Of a stretch of DNA of 64,000 nucleotides, positions 45,525 through 53,713 are shown in pieces. The position numbers were made by a program, and so were the translations under genes. Origin of the DNA: Oscillatoria acuminata PCC 6304 (lineage in GTDB: Bacteria > Cyanobacteriota > Cyanobacteriia > Cyanobacteriales > Laspinemataceae); NCBI RefSeq assembly GCF_000317105.1, contig NC_019693.1, forward strand, positions 248,001 through 312,000. Direction: 5' to 3'. The first letter of the stretch is position 1. Each line of letters starts with the position of its first letter. The notes beneath the pieces were generated by a model that was not told the origin of the DNA, searched no databases, and was given only the letters and a program-made list of their open reading frames with translations.

Positions 45525-45812
45525 TTATGCTTCCACTGCCACGGGTTCTGCCGTTGCTGCCACTGCATAAACGCTGATTTTTTTACCACTCTTGCCCTTG
45601 CGTTCAAAAGTGACAACCCCATCAATCAGGGCAAACAAAGTATCGTCACTGCCGCGCCCGACATTTTGTCCAGGGTGAAACTTGGTGCCGCGCTGACGGA
45701 CTAGAATATTTCCGGCGCGGACGACTTGACCCCCGTAGCGCTTGACGCCAAGACGCTGGGCATTAGAGTCACGTCCGTTGCGTGTACTACCCGTACCTTT
45801 CTTATGAGCCAT
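45525..45812 (-). CDS. rpmA: 50S ribosomal protein bL27
   Basis: 95 residues. [20 protein letters not shown] and [22 protein letters not shown] are diagnostic. It follows rplU on the same strand, the usual pair. Full length, with a short acidic-Ala C-terminal extension. Confidence 0.98.
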   Translation of the reverse strand: MAHKKGTGSTRNGRDSNAQRLGVKRYGGQVVRAGNILVRQRGTKFHPGQNVGRGSDDTLFALIDGVVTFERKGKSGKKISVYAVAATAEPVAVEA

Positions 45813-45954
45813 AGTTCCTCTGTGTTACTTCAGTGATTTCAGGATTGAATCTTGGGAAAGGGTAGCACCGGGAAGGGCCCAATGGGAGGGTCCGTTGTCC
45901 GGACTGCGCCATCGCTTAATGCCCCTCCAACTGACTCCTCGATTCCCGCTGTTC

Positions 45955-46338
45955 TTATTCTGCCTCAGTTGAGGGGGTAGATGAGGCTGGGGTGTTATTT
46001 TCAGCCGATGCTAACACCGCCCCATTCAAGCTGATGGAGTCGATCATCAGCCGAGTGATTTCTTGGCGATGTCCGCGCTTTTTGCGGGTTTTCTTTTTGG
46101 GTTTCATCTTATAGACGATCACCTTGCGACCCCGGTAATGCTGCATGACAGTCGCTTGGAGAGTCGCGCCTTCTACAAAGGGTTGACCGATATGAACCTG
46201 GTCGTCATGCTGAATCAGTAAGAGATTTTCCAGGGTAATGCTTTCTTCGGCATCTACGGGAAGTAACTCAATGTCGTAGAAACGACCGGGTTCTACTCGC
46301 AGTTGTTTGCCGCCGGTTTCGATAATTGCGTAAGTCAT
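45955..46338 (-). CDS. rplU: 50S ribosomal protein bL21
   Basis: 127 residues. MTYAIIETGGKQLRVEPGRFYDIE, VIVYKMKPKKKTRKKRGHRQ and the C-terminal ITRLMIDSISL match bL21; the last 20 residues are a variable Ser/Thr/Glu extension. The rpmA start is 142 bases downstream. Confidence 0.98.
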   Translation of the reverse strand: MTYAIIETGGKQLRVEPGRFYDIELLPVDAEESITLENLLLIQHDDQVHIGQPFVEGATLQATVMQHYRGRKVIVYKMKPKKKTRKKRGHRQEITRLMIDSISLNGAVLASAENNTPASSTPSTEAE

Positions 46339-46540
46339 AGAATTCTGGTGGAGTGTGCCGTACAGGTAGCGGGTTGATCGGTCTATAGATGAGCGATCGC
46401 CCCAGCTTTTATCAGGGCTGAACCTGATCCGAGCTTAATATAGACAGCCAATCTTTTATGGTTGCACGATCGCCGAGCGCCTGTCAATGAATTAACAAGG
46501 GTGATGGATGCAACAGCTTGGAGGGTCGGGTTACTGATGA

Positions 46541-46870
46541 TTAAGCGGTTGCCTCAACCTCTTCTTCCTCCTCGACTTCCCGAACGGGTTGCTTGATGGT
46601 GAGATAGCGGATCACCTCTTCACTCAACCGCATGGCGCGTTCTAAGGGGGCCACTTGGCTGCCATCACATTCATAGTTCATTTGAATGTAGATGCCATCG
46701 CGATGCTTGCCGATTTCATAGGCAAGGCGACGCTTACCCCGGTGTTGAGTCTCCACACTGGTGACCCCATTTTCTTGTAGTAAGCCTTGATATTTGGCGA
46801 TCGCCCCATCGGTGAGTTCTTCTCCGAGGTCAGGGCGTAGGATGTACATGGTTTCGTAAATATATCGCAT
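46541..46870 (-). CDS. rpsF: 30S ribosomal protein bS6
   Basis: 109 residues from ATG 46870, with AAGGAG about 10 bases upstream. [18 protein letters not shown] and [24 protein letters not shown] are diagnostic; an acidic tail ([12 protein letters not shown]) follows. The frame is open to 46999 but the upstream residues are unlike bS6. Confidence 0.97.
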   Translation of the reverse strand: MRYIYETMYILRPDLGEELTDGAIAKYQGLLQENGVTSVETQHRGKRRLAYEIGKHRDGIYIQMNYECDGSQVAPLERAMRLSEEVIRYLTIKQPVREVEEEEEVEATA

Positions 46871-47392
46871 TCTGGGAATCTCCTTATGGTCTAAATGGCT
46901 TCTTCGCTCTGGGCGCGATTCTCCTGCACAGACGCTTCGCGAACGCCCGCAGATCTTGCTAAAACTGGCTTTTGTTCCGCCATTGTCGTGAAGAAGCAAG
47001 GCATGGCAAGGTTCAGGGAGGTTTTCCGCTTTCGCCTTGATTTTACGCGCAATTTTTTATCTTATCATATCAGGTTGGAATTTCTACAACCCTGGCCAAA
47101 AAAACTGACTAACGTTCAGGCCAATCACCCCGCTTCCGAATTTGCCACTTCACTCTTGTAGTCACAACAACCCCAGGGAGAGTGATAGTTTTTTTATTTA
47201 ACCGGAGTGGAGTGATGAGATATTTTTTTTAGATGTGATGACAAAAGAAGATCTTTTTAACCCAAGGACAGGATACCATTTGGGGCGATGAAGAGGGTGC
47301 TAAAGAACTGCTGAAGACTAATTCAAGAACTCCTAAGACTAGGGTCATAAGAGCCAAACATCACACTACGACAGAGGGCATAAATCAACGTT
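46871..47392. other. Divergent intergenic region between rpsF and the FAH-family gene
   Basis: 520 bases. CGCTTCGCGAACG near 46924 is a common cyanobacterial palindrome. AT-rich stretches at 47050-47065 and 47210-47235 could hold promoters. No gene or known RNA is seen. Confidence 0.45.
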
Positions 47393-48184
47393 ATGGCACA
47401 GCGCTACGTCCGAATCCAAACCCCAGAGGGACGGATTTACTATGGATTACTTCAATTGAGTAGAGGCGTTCAGTTGCTTGATGCGCCCCCCTGGTTAAAG
47501 GGACAACCGACTGAGCGGTTCCTAGAACCAGAAACGTACAGGCTCCTCGCGCCTTGCGTTCCGTCAAAAATTGTCGCCGTCGGCAAAAATTATGCAGATC
47601 ATGCCGCTGAGATGGGAACGCCAGTTCCTAAAGAACCCCTACTCTTTTTGAAACCCCCGACTGCCGTGATTGCCGATGGAGACGAGATCGCCTATCCGCC
47701 TCAGTCTGAGCGGGTCGATTATGAGGGAGAATTGGCCCTTGTGATTGGAGAACGGTGCGTCGATTGTACGCCGGAGGAGGCAACGGGGAAAATTTGGGGT
47801 TACACGATCGCCAATGATGTGACGGCGAGGGACTTACAAAAAAAAGATGGTCAATGGACCCGAGGCAAGGGATTTGATACCTTTTGTCCCCTGGGACCTT
47901 GGATTGTCCGAGAAGTCAGTCCGGGAGCGGGTTTACAGACTTTTGTGAATGACGCTTCTGAACCTGTGCAATCGAGCATCATTGATGATATGGTGTTTCC
48001 CCCGGATGTGCTGGTCTCCTATATTTCTCAAGTAATGACCCTACTCCCAGGAGATGTGGTATTGACGGGAACCCCAGAAGGGATAGGGCCATTGCAAGTG
48101 GGCGATCGCGTTCGGGTGGAAATCGAAGGCATTGGCAGCTTAGAAAATACAGTCAGGCAACGCCTGACCCCATTGGCTCTATAG
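47393..48184 (+). CDS. Fumarylacetoacetate hydrolase (FAH) family protein
   Basis: 263 residues. After a 55-residue N-terminal domain, KIVAVGKNYADHAAEMG starts the FAH fold. Metal ligands appear in VDYEGELALVIGERC (two Glu) and GYTIANDVTARDLQ (Asp), and the C-terminus has LTGTPEGIGPLQVGDRVRVEIEGIGSLEN. Members are acylpyruvate hydrolases or oxaloacetate decarboxylases/tautomerases; the substrate cannot be told. Confidence 0.9.
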   Translation: MAQRYVRIQTPEGRIYYGLLQLSRGVQLLDAPPWLKGQPTERFLEPETYRLLAPCVPSKIVAVGKNYADHAAEMGTPVPKEPLLFLKPPTAVIADGDEIAYPPQSERVDYEGELALVIGERCVDCTPEEATGKIWGYTIANDVTARDLQKKDGQWTRGKGFDTFCPLGPWIVREVSPGAGLQTFVNDASEPVQSSIIDDMVFPPDVLVSYISQVMTLLPGDVVLTGTPEGIGPLQVGDRVRVEIEGIGSLENTVRQRLTPLAL

Positions 48185-48211
48185 TCAGTCGTCGGCTGCT
48201 TCAATTGCTGT

Positions 48212-48234
48212 ACCAGCAGCCAGTGGCTGCTGGT
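48212..48234. terminator. Hairpin between convergent FAH and Tic20 genes
   Basis: ACCAGCAGCC-AGT-GGCTGCTGGT, perfect 10-bp stem, five bases from the Tic20 stop and 28 from the FAH stop. No T-run; possibly bidirectional. Confidence 0.5.
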
Positions 48235-48239
48235 CAGTT

Positions 48240-48713
48240 CTAGCGAACCTGCATATGCACCGCTTCAGAAAGCGTCGGAATTTCCGCATAGCGCCCTAAC
48301 AAGGACTGCACCACGGAGTAACCCACCGCTGCGACTGTTCCTAAAAACAGCATATTAAACAGAGTCTGCACCGCCAAGATAGGGAGAGCATTCCCGAGCA
48401 GTTGCACCACCAAACCCGTGATGGCTAAAATAATATTCAGCAAAATTGCCTGCATGGTATTAAACCGAATGAAGCGACTGATATTGTTGTTTCTAACCAC
48501 CGCAAACAGCAGAACGAAAAAGATAATCAGTCCGGCAAAGGGGATGCTATAATACAGGCTCAGTAACGGTTGTAGCGGGACAAAGAAGAGGGAGAGAACG
48601 GGAAACTCTCTAAACAAAAACATCCCAAATTGCACCCCCACAATCAGGGGCAGGAGGTAGGGTAAACTCGCAAAAATGCGATCGGGTACCGAGGTAGAAC
48701 TGTTCCAACTCAT
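48240..48713 (-). CDS. Tic20-family membrane protein (Ycf60-like)
   Basis: 157 residues with four hydrophobic segments. RIFASLPYLLPLIVGVQFG at the start, SIPFAGLIIFFVLLFAVVRN, and SRFIRFNTMQAILLNIILAI are Tic20 signatures. In plastids Tic20 is a translocon channel; the cyanobacterial role is not settled. It is convergent with the FAH-family gene. Confidence 0.88.
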   Translation of the reverse strand: MSWNSSTSVPDRIFASLPYLLPLIVGVQFGMFLFREFPVLSLFFVPLQPLLSLYYSIPFAGLIIFFVLLFAVVRNNNISRFIRFNTMQAILLNIILAITGLVVQLLGNALPILAVQTLFNMLFLGTVAAVGYSVVQSLLGRYAEIPTLSEAVHMQVR

Positions 48714-48877
48714 CGCTTTAATCTCCTGAGTGTCAATGATTAATAGTTAAATTGCCTCTAAGCTCAGGATAACGCAGCTAGAGGATTTGAGAGTTAAGAT
48801 TTTAGGGTAGAGCTCGGCTGTGCCTTGAGGGGGTTTCGACTCCAGTCGCTGCATCTGGAGGCTGATGAAACAGAGAA

Positions 48878-48903
48878 ACGGGAGGGCGATCGCACCCTCC
48901 CGT
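48878..48903 (-). terminator. Terminator of the C39-like peptidase gene
   Basis: ACGGGAGGG (48878-48886) pairs with CCCTCCCGT (48895-48903); on the minus strand TTTCTCTG follows. It is 57 bases after the stop. Confidence 0.65.
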
Positions 48904-48959
48904 TCCTAAATTTTACCCCGCCTCGGGCATCCGTATCCTAGAGATCCGGTTGTTCAAAC

Positions 48960-51323
48960 CTACTTCTGAATCGAATGGATCCAAACATTACCCTCGGGAC
49001 CACAAACCCGGTCCATATAGCTGTAGGGATAGATCAACCGGCGTCCTTCTGTATGGCTGTAACCCGTCAGCGCATCTCCCCAAGGGTCTTGAACAATATA
49101 CCCTTGCCGGTTATAGCCCATAATCGTGATAATATGCCCCGTTGCCGTAAAGTATCCGGCAATCACCACCGGACGGCGATTAATCAGTTCATTTTTCACA
49201 TCGGACCAGGTACTGGTGGTGCTAAAACGATGCTTGAACCCATAAGCGCGGACCATCGCCGATAGAACACTGTGATCCGTTTGGGACCCGACTCCGGCAT
49301 AGTTGAAACACCATTGCAGCAGTTCATCCTCCAACTGACCCCCCCGCTTGGACCGGATGCCATAGTAATGAAACACCATCGCAATCGAGGTCACATTGCA
49401 GGTAGACCAAGAGTAGCGAGGATTATCCCGTTGAGAAAAATACGGCACATTCAGTTCAATGTGATTCGGGACTGGATCAAAGGTGCGACCCCCACGCTGC
49501 ATCAGCAGATGTCCCGGAAACAGAAAACCCGTATTTCCAAACCCGGGAAACTCTTCCGTTAACGACGCTTTCAAATGTCCCGATTCGATCGCATAACTGG
49601 CCACTCCATACACCCGTCCCAGGGGTAAAGTCACCTTATCCGTGGCACTCAACCGCGCTGCATCCACGGGTTGTTTCTTGAACACCGTCGTCTCCCGAAT
49701 CGTGGCCGTCAACGCATCGGAATCATACGACACCACCTGATTCCGGTTCTTAATTTGAACGTGCTGCCAATACACATAACCCACATTCCCAAAACCAGGA
49801 ATCGATTCACTCAAAGTAACTCGGAAATGCCCGGAGGTAGAGGCATATCCAGTAATTCCCAAGGTTTTACCCAGCAGCAACTCGGCTTTTTGCGCCGCAG
49901 AGAGATTCGCCGAATCGACAGGTTGCGCCTTAATTAACGTGGTTTTTGTAACCAACATTTGGGCGGGAGTTCCAGAAATCTGGACATCTTCAATATTAAA
50001 ATTGAAGACTTTACTGCCTTTGCTCAGTTGCACATGGCCTTCATAAAAATAGCCAAACTCACCAACAGGTTGAATCGGACTATCGAGGGTGACCTTGAGA
50101 TGACCATCTAACAATCCATAACGGCTAACTTGAACCGTCATGCCTGCCTTAATTAGAACTTTTTGCTGGTTGCTCAGACTGGCCGAATCCACTGGGGAAA
50201 CCTTAAAAAAGGTGTCCTGCTGAATTTTTAAAGTTAACGCTTCTCCAACCGTTGCCGAATCTGTGGTGACCGTAATATTAATCACGTCAGACCCAATCAG
50301 TTGACCCTGGGAATTGGTTCCTTTGAGGCGTAACCAGCGCGCACCCGCCCCACTAAATCCGTTGTTGAGATTAACTTGCCAAGTGCCTGCACTGGGATTT
50401 AATTGCACTGGCAGAGAAAATTTATCTTCAGCGGATAAGGTAACGGTGGCAATTTTTTGGGGGTCATAAGTGCCTGTGAGAATCACAGGTTTTTCGACTA
50501 AAACTTCCGTCGGACCTTGATAGCTGAGGCCAAACCCGGTACTAATTGGACTATTGCCTCGATTTAATTGGACAAAATCCGGGAAAAGATAGCCGGTATT
50601 GCCAAATTGTGGCAGGTTTTCAGTCAGGGAAATTTTTAAATGTCCCGCTTCCATTGCATAGCTGGCTACGCCATAAATCTCACCGGATTTGAGGGAGTAT
50701 AGTTCTTCTGGAGGGAGTTGGCTAGAGTCAATGGGTTGTTTTTTGAAGGGGTTTGTTTGGAGAATGGTGAGGGTAATGGCGTTGGCATCGTAGTCGATCG
50801 CCTTGTCATCTTTTTTGAGACTAACATGGGGATGATAAAGATAGCCCCGGCTGCCAAATCCCGGGATTTCTTCGGAGAGAGAAACGAGAAAATGGCTAGA
50901 AACGCAAGCATGGCCCGTGATTAAAAAGGTTTGACCCGCTTGCAGTTCAGTTTGTTCGCGATCGCTCAGTTGCGAAGAATCTTCGGGTTTGGCTTTGATT
51001 TTGGTGGTTTCTAAGATGGTTAGCAACCCAAAACCGGGCGGGGGTTCGACGGAGTTACCGCTGTTGAAGGTACAGTTAACCAGGTTAGGAAGGAGTTCGA
51101 TGTGTTTTTCATAAAAGTAGCCCGTTTCACCCACTGGGGCGATTCCTTGGGCTAATTGGACTCGGAAATGACCTTCGCTCAATTCATAGCTTTTAATCTC
51201 AACGGTCTCTCCTGCTTTGACCGATACCTTTTGGGTTGCAGTTAAGCTAGAAGATGATGCAGTGGACACTTTTAAAAAAGTGTCATGGAGAATTTTAAAA
51301 GTGAAGGAATTGCCTAAACTCAT
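48960..51323 (-). CDS. Multi-repeat protein with C-terminal C39-like cysteine peptidase domain
   Basis: 787 residues. Six SH3-like repeats of about 72 residues (pattern F/I-K-x-x-P-x-D-S-x-x-L ... GHF/L-x-V-x-L ... FG-x-x-GYxY) occur as two blocks of three types, A-B-C then A-B-C, separated by an Ig-like segment (TGTYDPQKIATVTLSAEDKFSLPVQL). The last 155 residues are a papain-fold C39-like peptidase with Cys in YSWSTCNVTSIAM, His in TGHIITIMGY and Asp in VQDPWGD. There is no signal peptide, ABC transporter or bacteriocin leader nearby. Substrate unknown; cell-wall peptide cleavage is one possibility. Confidence 0.83.
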   Translation of the reverse strand: MSLGNSFTFKILHDTFLKVSTASSSSLTATQKVSVKAGETVEIKSYELSEGHFRVQLAQGIAPVGETGYFYEKHIELLPNLVNCTFNSGNSVEPPPGFGLLTILETTKIKAKPEDSSQLSDREQTELQAGQTFLITGHACVSSHFLVSLSEEIPGFGSRGYLYHPHVSLKKDDKAIDYDANAITLTILQTNPFKKQPIDSSQLPPEELYSLKSGEIYGVASYAMEAGHLKISLTENLPQFGNTGYLFPDFVQLNRGNSPISTGFGLSYQGPTEVLVEKPVILTGTYDPQKIATVTLSAEDKFSLPVQLNPSAGTWQVNLNNGFSGAGARWLRLKGTNSQGQLIGSDVINITVTTDSATVGEALTLKIQQDTFFKVSPVDSASLSNQQKVLIKAGMTVQVSRYGLLDGHLKVTLDSPIQPVGEFGYFYEGHVQLSKGSKVFNFNIEDVQISGTPAQMLVTKTTLIKAQPVDSANLSAAQKAELLLGKTLGITGYASTSGHFRVTLSESIPGFGNVGYVYWQHVQIKNRNQVVSYDSDALTATIRETTVFKKQPVDAARLSATDKVTLPLGRVYGVASYAIESGHLKASLTEEFPGFGNTGFLFPGHLLMQRGGRTFDPVPNHIELNVPYFSQRDNPRYSWSTCNVTSIAMVFHYYGIRSKRGGQLEDELLQWCFNYAGVGSQTDHSVLSAMVRAYGFKHRFSTTSTWSDVKNELINRRPVVIAGYFTATGHIITIMGYNRQGYIVQDPWGDALTGYSHTEGRRLIYPYSYMDRVCGPEGNVWIHSIQK

Positions 51324-51490
51324 CGGTTCTGCTCACAGTAATATCAACAGGAGGAAGACTTCCTGCCTACCCCATAAAAACCTGTTACTTGTGAGCCTAG
51401 ATTCTATCCGGAATAATCTTTTTTCCTTAGTTATCTTGATGAATTTAGGGGATTAATTGTTAGATCTATAAAAAAAACTCTCTTGTTGGG

Positions 51491-51815
51491 GGACCAGAAA
51501 CCGGGTTTTTGCTCAAATTTGCTGCAATTTGCCAAAAGTTGTGGAAAAAACCCGGTTTCTAACCTGGGTGGGGGGACCAGAAACCGGGTTTTTGTCTAAA
51601 TTTGCTGCAATTTGCCAAAAGTTGTGGAAAAAACCCGGTTTCTAACCTGGGTGGGGGGACCAGAAACCGGGTTTTTGTCTAAATTTGCTGCAATTTGCCA
51701 AAAGTTGTGGAAAAAACCCGGTTTCTAATCTTGGTGGGGGGACCAGAAACCGGGTTTTTGCCTAAATTTGCTGCAATTTGCCACAAGTTGTTGAAAAAAC
51801 CCGGTTTCTAACCGT
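51491..51815. repeat. Tandem repeat, exact 83-bp period, four units
   Basis: GGACCAGAAACCGGGTTTTT starts at 51491, 51574, 51657 and 51740. Each unit contains AGAAACCGGGTTTTT and its inverse AAAAACCCGGTTTCT around TTTGCTGCAATTTGCCA, so each can form a long hairpin. The family also occurs singly at 17058 and 62248. It fills the gap between the C39-like and peroxiredoxin genes. Confidence 0.93.
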
Positions 51816-51841
51816 TACTTTATCCCCAAGGGAGTTAGAAA

Positions 51842-52276
51842 TTAGGAGACTGCTGCGAGAATATCTTGAGCATGGCTGCTGGTGTTAACTTGATCGTAAA
51901 CTTGAGCGATTTTGCCCTCGCTATCAATCACGTAGGTGACTCGCTTAGAATAGCTGCCTCCATCAACATCATAAGCCTTGGTAAGGGCACCATCCACATC
52001 AGCTAGGAGTTGGAAGGGTAGCCCATATTTTTCGGTAAACAGCTTGTGAGATGCTTCATCATCGCGACTGACTCCTAAAACTACCATCTCTTTGCTTTGA
52101 TAGTCAGAATAGCTATCCCGGAAACCTTGGGCTTCTTTCGTGCAACCGGGGGTATCATCTTTGGGATAAAAATACAAGACAACGGTTTTGCCTTTGAATT
52201 GGGAGAGTGTAACCGTGTTGCCGTTGGTATCTTTGACGGTGAAATCTGGGGCGATCGTGCCGACTGCTAAAGTCAT
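51842..52276 (-). CDS. PrxQ/BCP-type peroxiredoxin lacking the usual resolving cysteine
   Basis: 144 residues. FYPKDDTPGCTKEAQGFRDSY holds the peroxidatic C45, but position 50, Cys in the tandem paralogue at 52322, is Gln here. No other Cys is present. It therefore probably works as a 1-Cys enzyme needing an external thiol. The rest of the fold (VVLGVSRDDEASHKLFTEKYGLPFQLLAD) is intact. It lies 45 bases downstream of its paralogue and is likely co-transcribed. Confidence 0.92.
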   Translation of the reverse strand: MTLAVGTIAPDFTVKDTNGNTVTLSQFKGKTVVLYFYPKDDTPGCTKEAQGFRDSYSDYQSKEMVVLGVSRDDEASHKLFTEKYGLPFQLLADVDGALTKAYDVDGGSYSKRVTYVIDSEGKIAQVYDQVNTSSHAQDILAAVS

Positions 52277-52321
52277 GGATGCTTTATTCTCCTGAATGTT
52301 AAGAGTTGATTACTATAAATT

Positions 52322-52762
52322 CTAATAGAGGGCGGCGAGAATATCGGGACCATGTGTTTCAGTATTGAGATTGTCCCCTTCGTAAACTTGGGAGATTTTG
52401 CCGATCCCATCAATGATGTAGGTGACCCGCTTGGCTTTTTCCCCTTTTTCTACGTCATACGCTTTGGTAATAGCACCATCGGTATCTGCTAAGAGGGGAA
52501 AGGGAAGACTAAATTTTTGAGCAAATTGTTGATGGGAAACTTCATCATCTCGGCTGACTCCTAAGATGGCGACATTTTTGTTTCTAAATTCAGAATAGGA
52601 GTCACGAAAACTACAGGCTTCTTTGGTACAGCCCGGAGTATCATCTTTGGGGTAAAAGTACAATACTAGGGGTTTTCCGGCAAAATCAGAGAGTTTGACG
52701 AGATTGCCATTGGTATCTCGGGCAGTAAATGCCGGGGCTGCTGCGCCCACAGGTAAGGTCAT
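52322..52762 (-). CDS. PrxQ/BCP-type thioredoxin-dependent peroxiredoxin
   Basis: 146 residues. FYPKDDTPGCTKEACSFRDSY has peroxidatic C45 and resolving C50, the alpha2-type 2-Cys PrxQ pair. It reduces hydrogen and organic peroxides with thioredoxin. It is first in a tandem pair with the gene at 51842, similar along the whole length. Confidence 0.93.
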   Translation of the reverse strand: MTLPVGAAAPAFTARDTNGNLVKLSDFAGKPLVLYFYPKDDTPGCTKEACSFRDSYSEFRNKNVAILGVSRDDEVSHQQFAQKFSLPFPLLADTDGAITKAYDVEKGEKAKRVTYIIDGIGKISQVYEGDNLNTETHGPDILAALY

Positions 52763-53054
52763 AAATGCTGTTTTTTCCTAACTTTGATGTGTGCTAATTT
52801 TATCATCCTAGATTGATTTCGACAAGGGAAAAAGACAGGATTAAAGGGGAGATTTCCGTACTAAATTCTGTGCAGAAGGTGAAATCAATCATCAAAATGG
52901 CAAAGGGAGGCGGTGGCGATCGCCATCGCCTCCGTAGTCAGCCACTTCCTTGGGAATGCTCGCCAAAAGCCCATCAGTCAAAACTCGCCTAGGGATTTTG
53001 CAGAATTTGACATATCAGTTTTGGGTGATTTTGTCAATCAGAATTATCCCAAAT

Positions 53055-53145
53055 CCGGCTGTCAAAGACCTGTTTTATCGAGTAGCCTGCGTAGGCAGGC
53101 TTTGTCCGCAAACGCCCCACCCTTAAGGGTGTGGGTTTTAAAGGG
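53055..53145. repeat. Palindromic repeat remnant (AGCCTGCGTAGGCAGGCTTT)
   Basis: CAAATCCGGCTGTCAAAGAC, then AGCCTGCGTAGGCAGGCTTT and CCCACCCTTAAGGGTGTGGG, a truncated mixture of the families at 45252 and 58531. The rest of 52763-53269 holds no gene. Confidence 0.65.
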
Positions 53146-53269
53146 TCTGATCCAGCGAATCAGGGAAATCCGCTGTACATTTTATGCCCGATGAGGCTCA
53201 ACTCAAGGGCTGGAGAGGGTAAGATCTGAGTTACTCTAAAACTATCCAGGCTCTAGTCTTAGAATCGCC

Positions 53270-53686
53270 ATGACTGCCGTTCAACCCCAGAAAAAAACTC
53301 ACAGAATTGAATATCCCCAACGCACCTTAAAACGGGCGGCCAGGGGGATGAAGTGTTTGCCCTTTAAACTAGAATTATTTGTAACCATGCGCGATCGCAG
53401 TGTGCCGTTATTGGCAATCGTCGATTCCGTCGGTGTCGAAAACCACTATACGCGATCGCCCCTCACCGAACGTAGCGTGGAAAACAGCCTGTTGTGGTTG
53501 ATTCAACTGGGTGTATTGCGTCGAGAAGTCGATGGTCAAGGGATTACCGATAGTTTCCGCCTGACTCCCTTGGGACGGCAACTGGTGGCAGGATGGGAAC
53601 AGTCCCCCGGTCAAATTCCAACCCCATCCTGGGGCGATCGCCTTTATAATTTCCTCAATCGTTGGGTGCGATTTCCTACTGTTTAG
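53270..53686 (+). CDS. Npun_F0494-family cyanobacterial protein
   Basis: 138 residues. RTLKRAARGMKCLPFKLELFVTMRDRSVPL and NSLLWLIQLGVLRREVDGQGITDSFRLTPLGRQLV match a conserved cyanobacterial family known to me only by this name; the C-terminal half looks like a winged helix. It ends 28 bases before cobQ, a likely operon partner. Function unknown. Confidence 0.78.
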   Translation: MTAVQPQKKTHRIEYPQRTLKRAARGMKCLPFKLELFVTMRDRSVPLLAIVDSVGVENHYTRSPLTERSVENSLLWLIQLGVLRREVDGQGITDSFRLTPLGRQLVAGWEQSPGQIPTPSWGDRLYNFLNRWVRFPTV

Positions 53687-53713
53687 CAAAACCACTGAGA
53701 AATTTCTGCCATT

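Noticed and set aside
51491-51815. Possible CRISPR array (regular repeats)
   Set aside because: The 83-bp units are identical throughout, with no unique spacers and no cas genes; it is a tandem hairpin repeat.
53145-53713. Cobalamin riboswitch upstream of cobQ
   Set aside because: No B12-box-like sequence or matching structure was seen before the Npun_F0494-family gene or cobQ.
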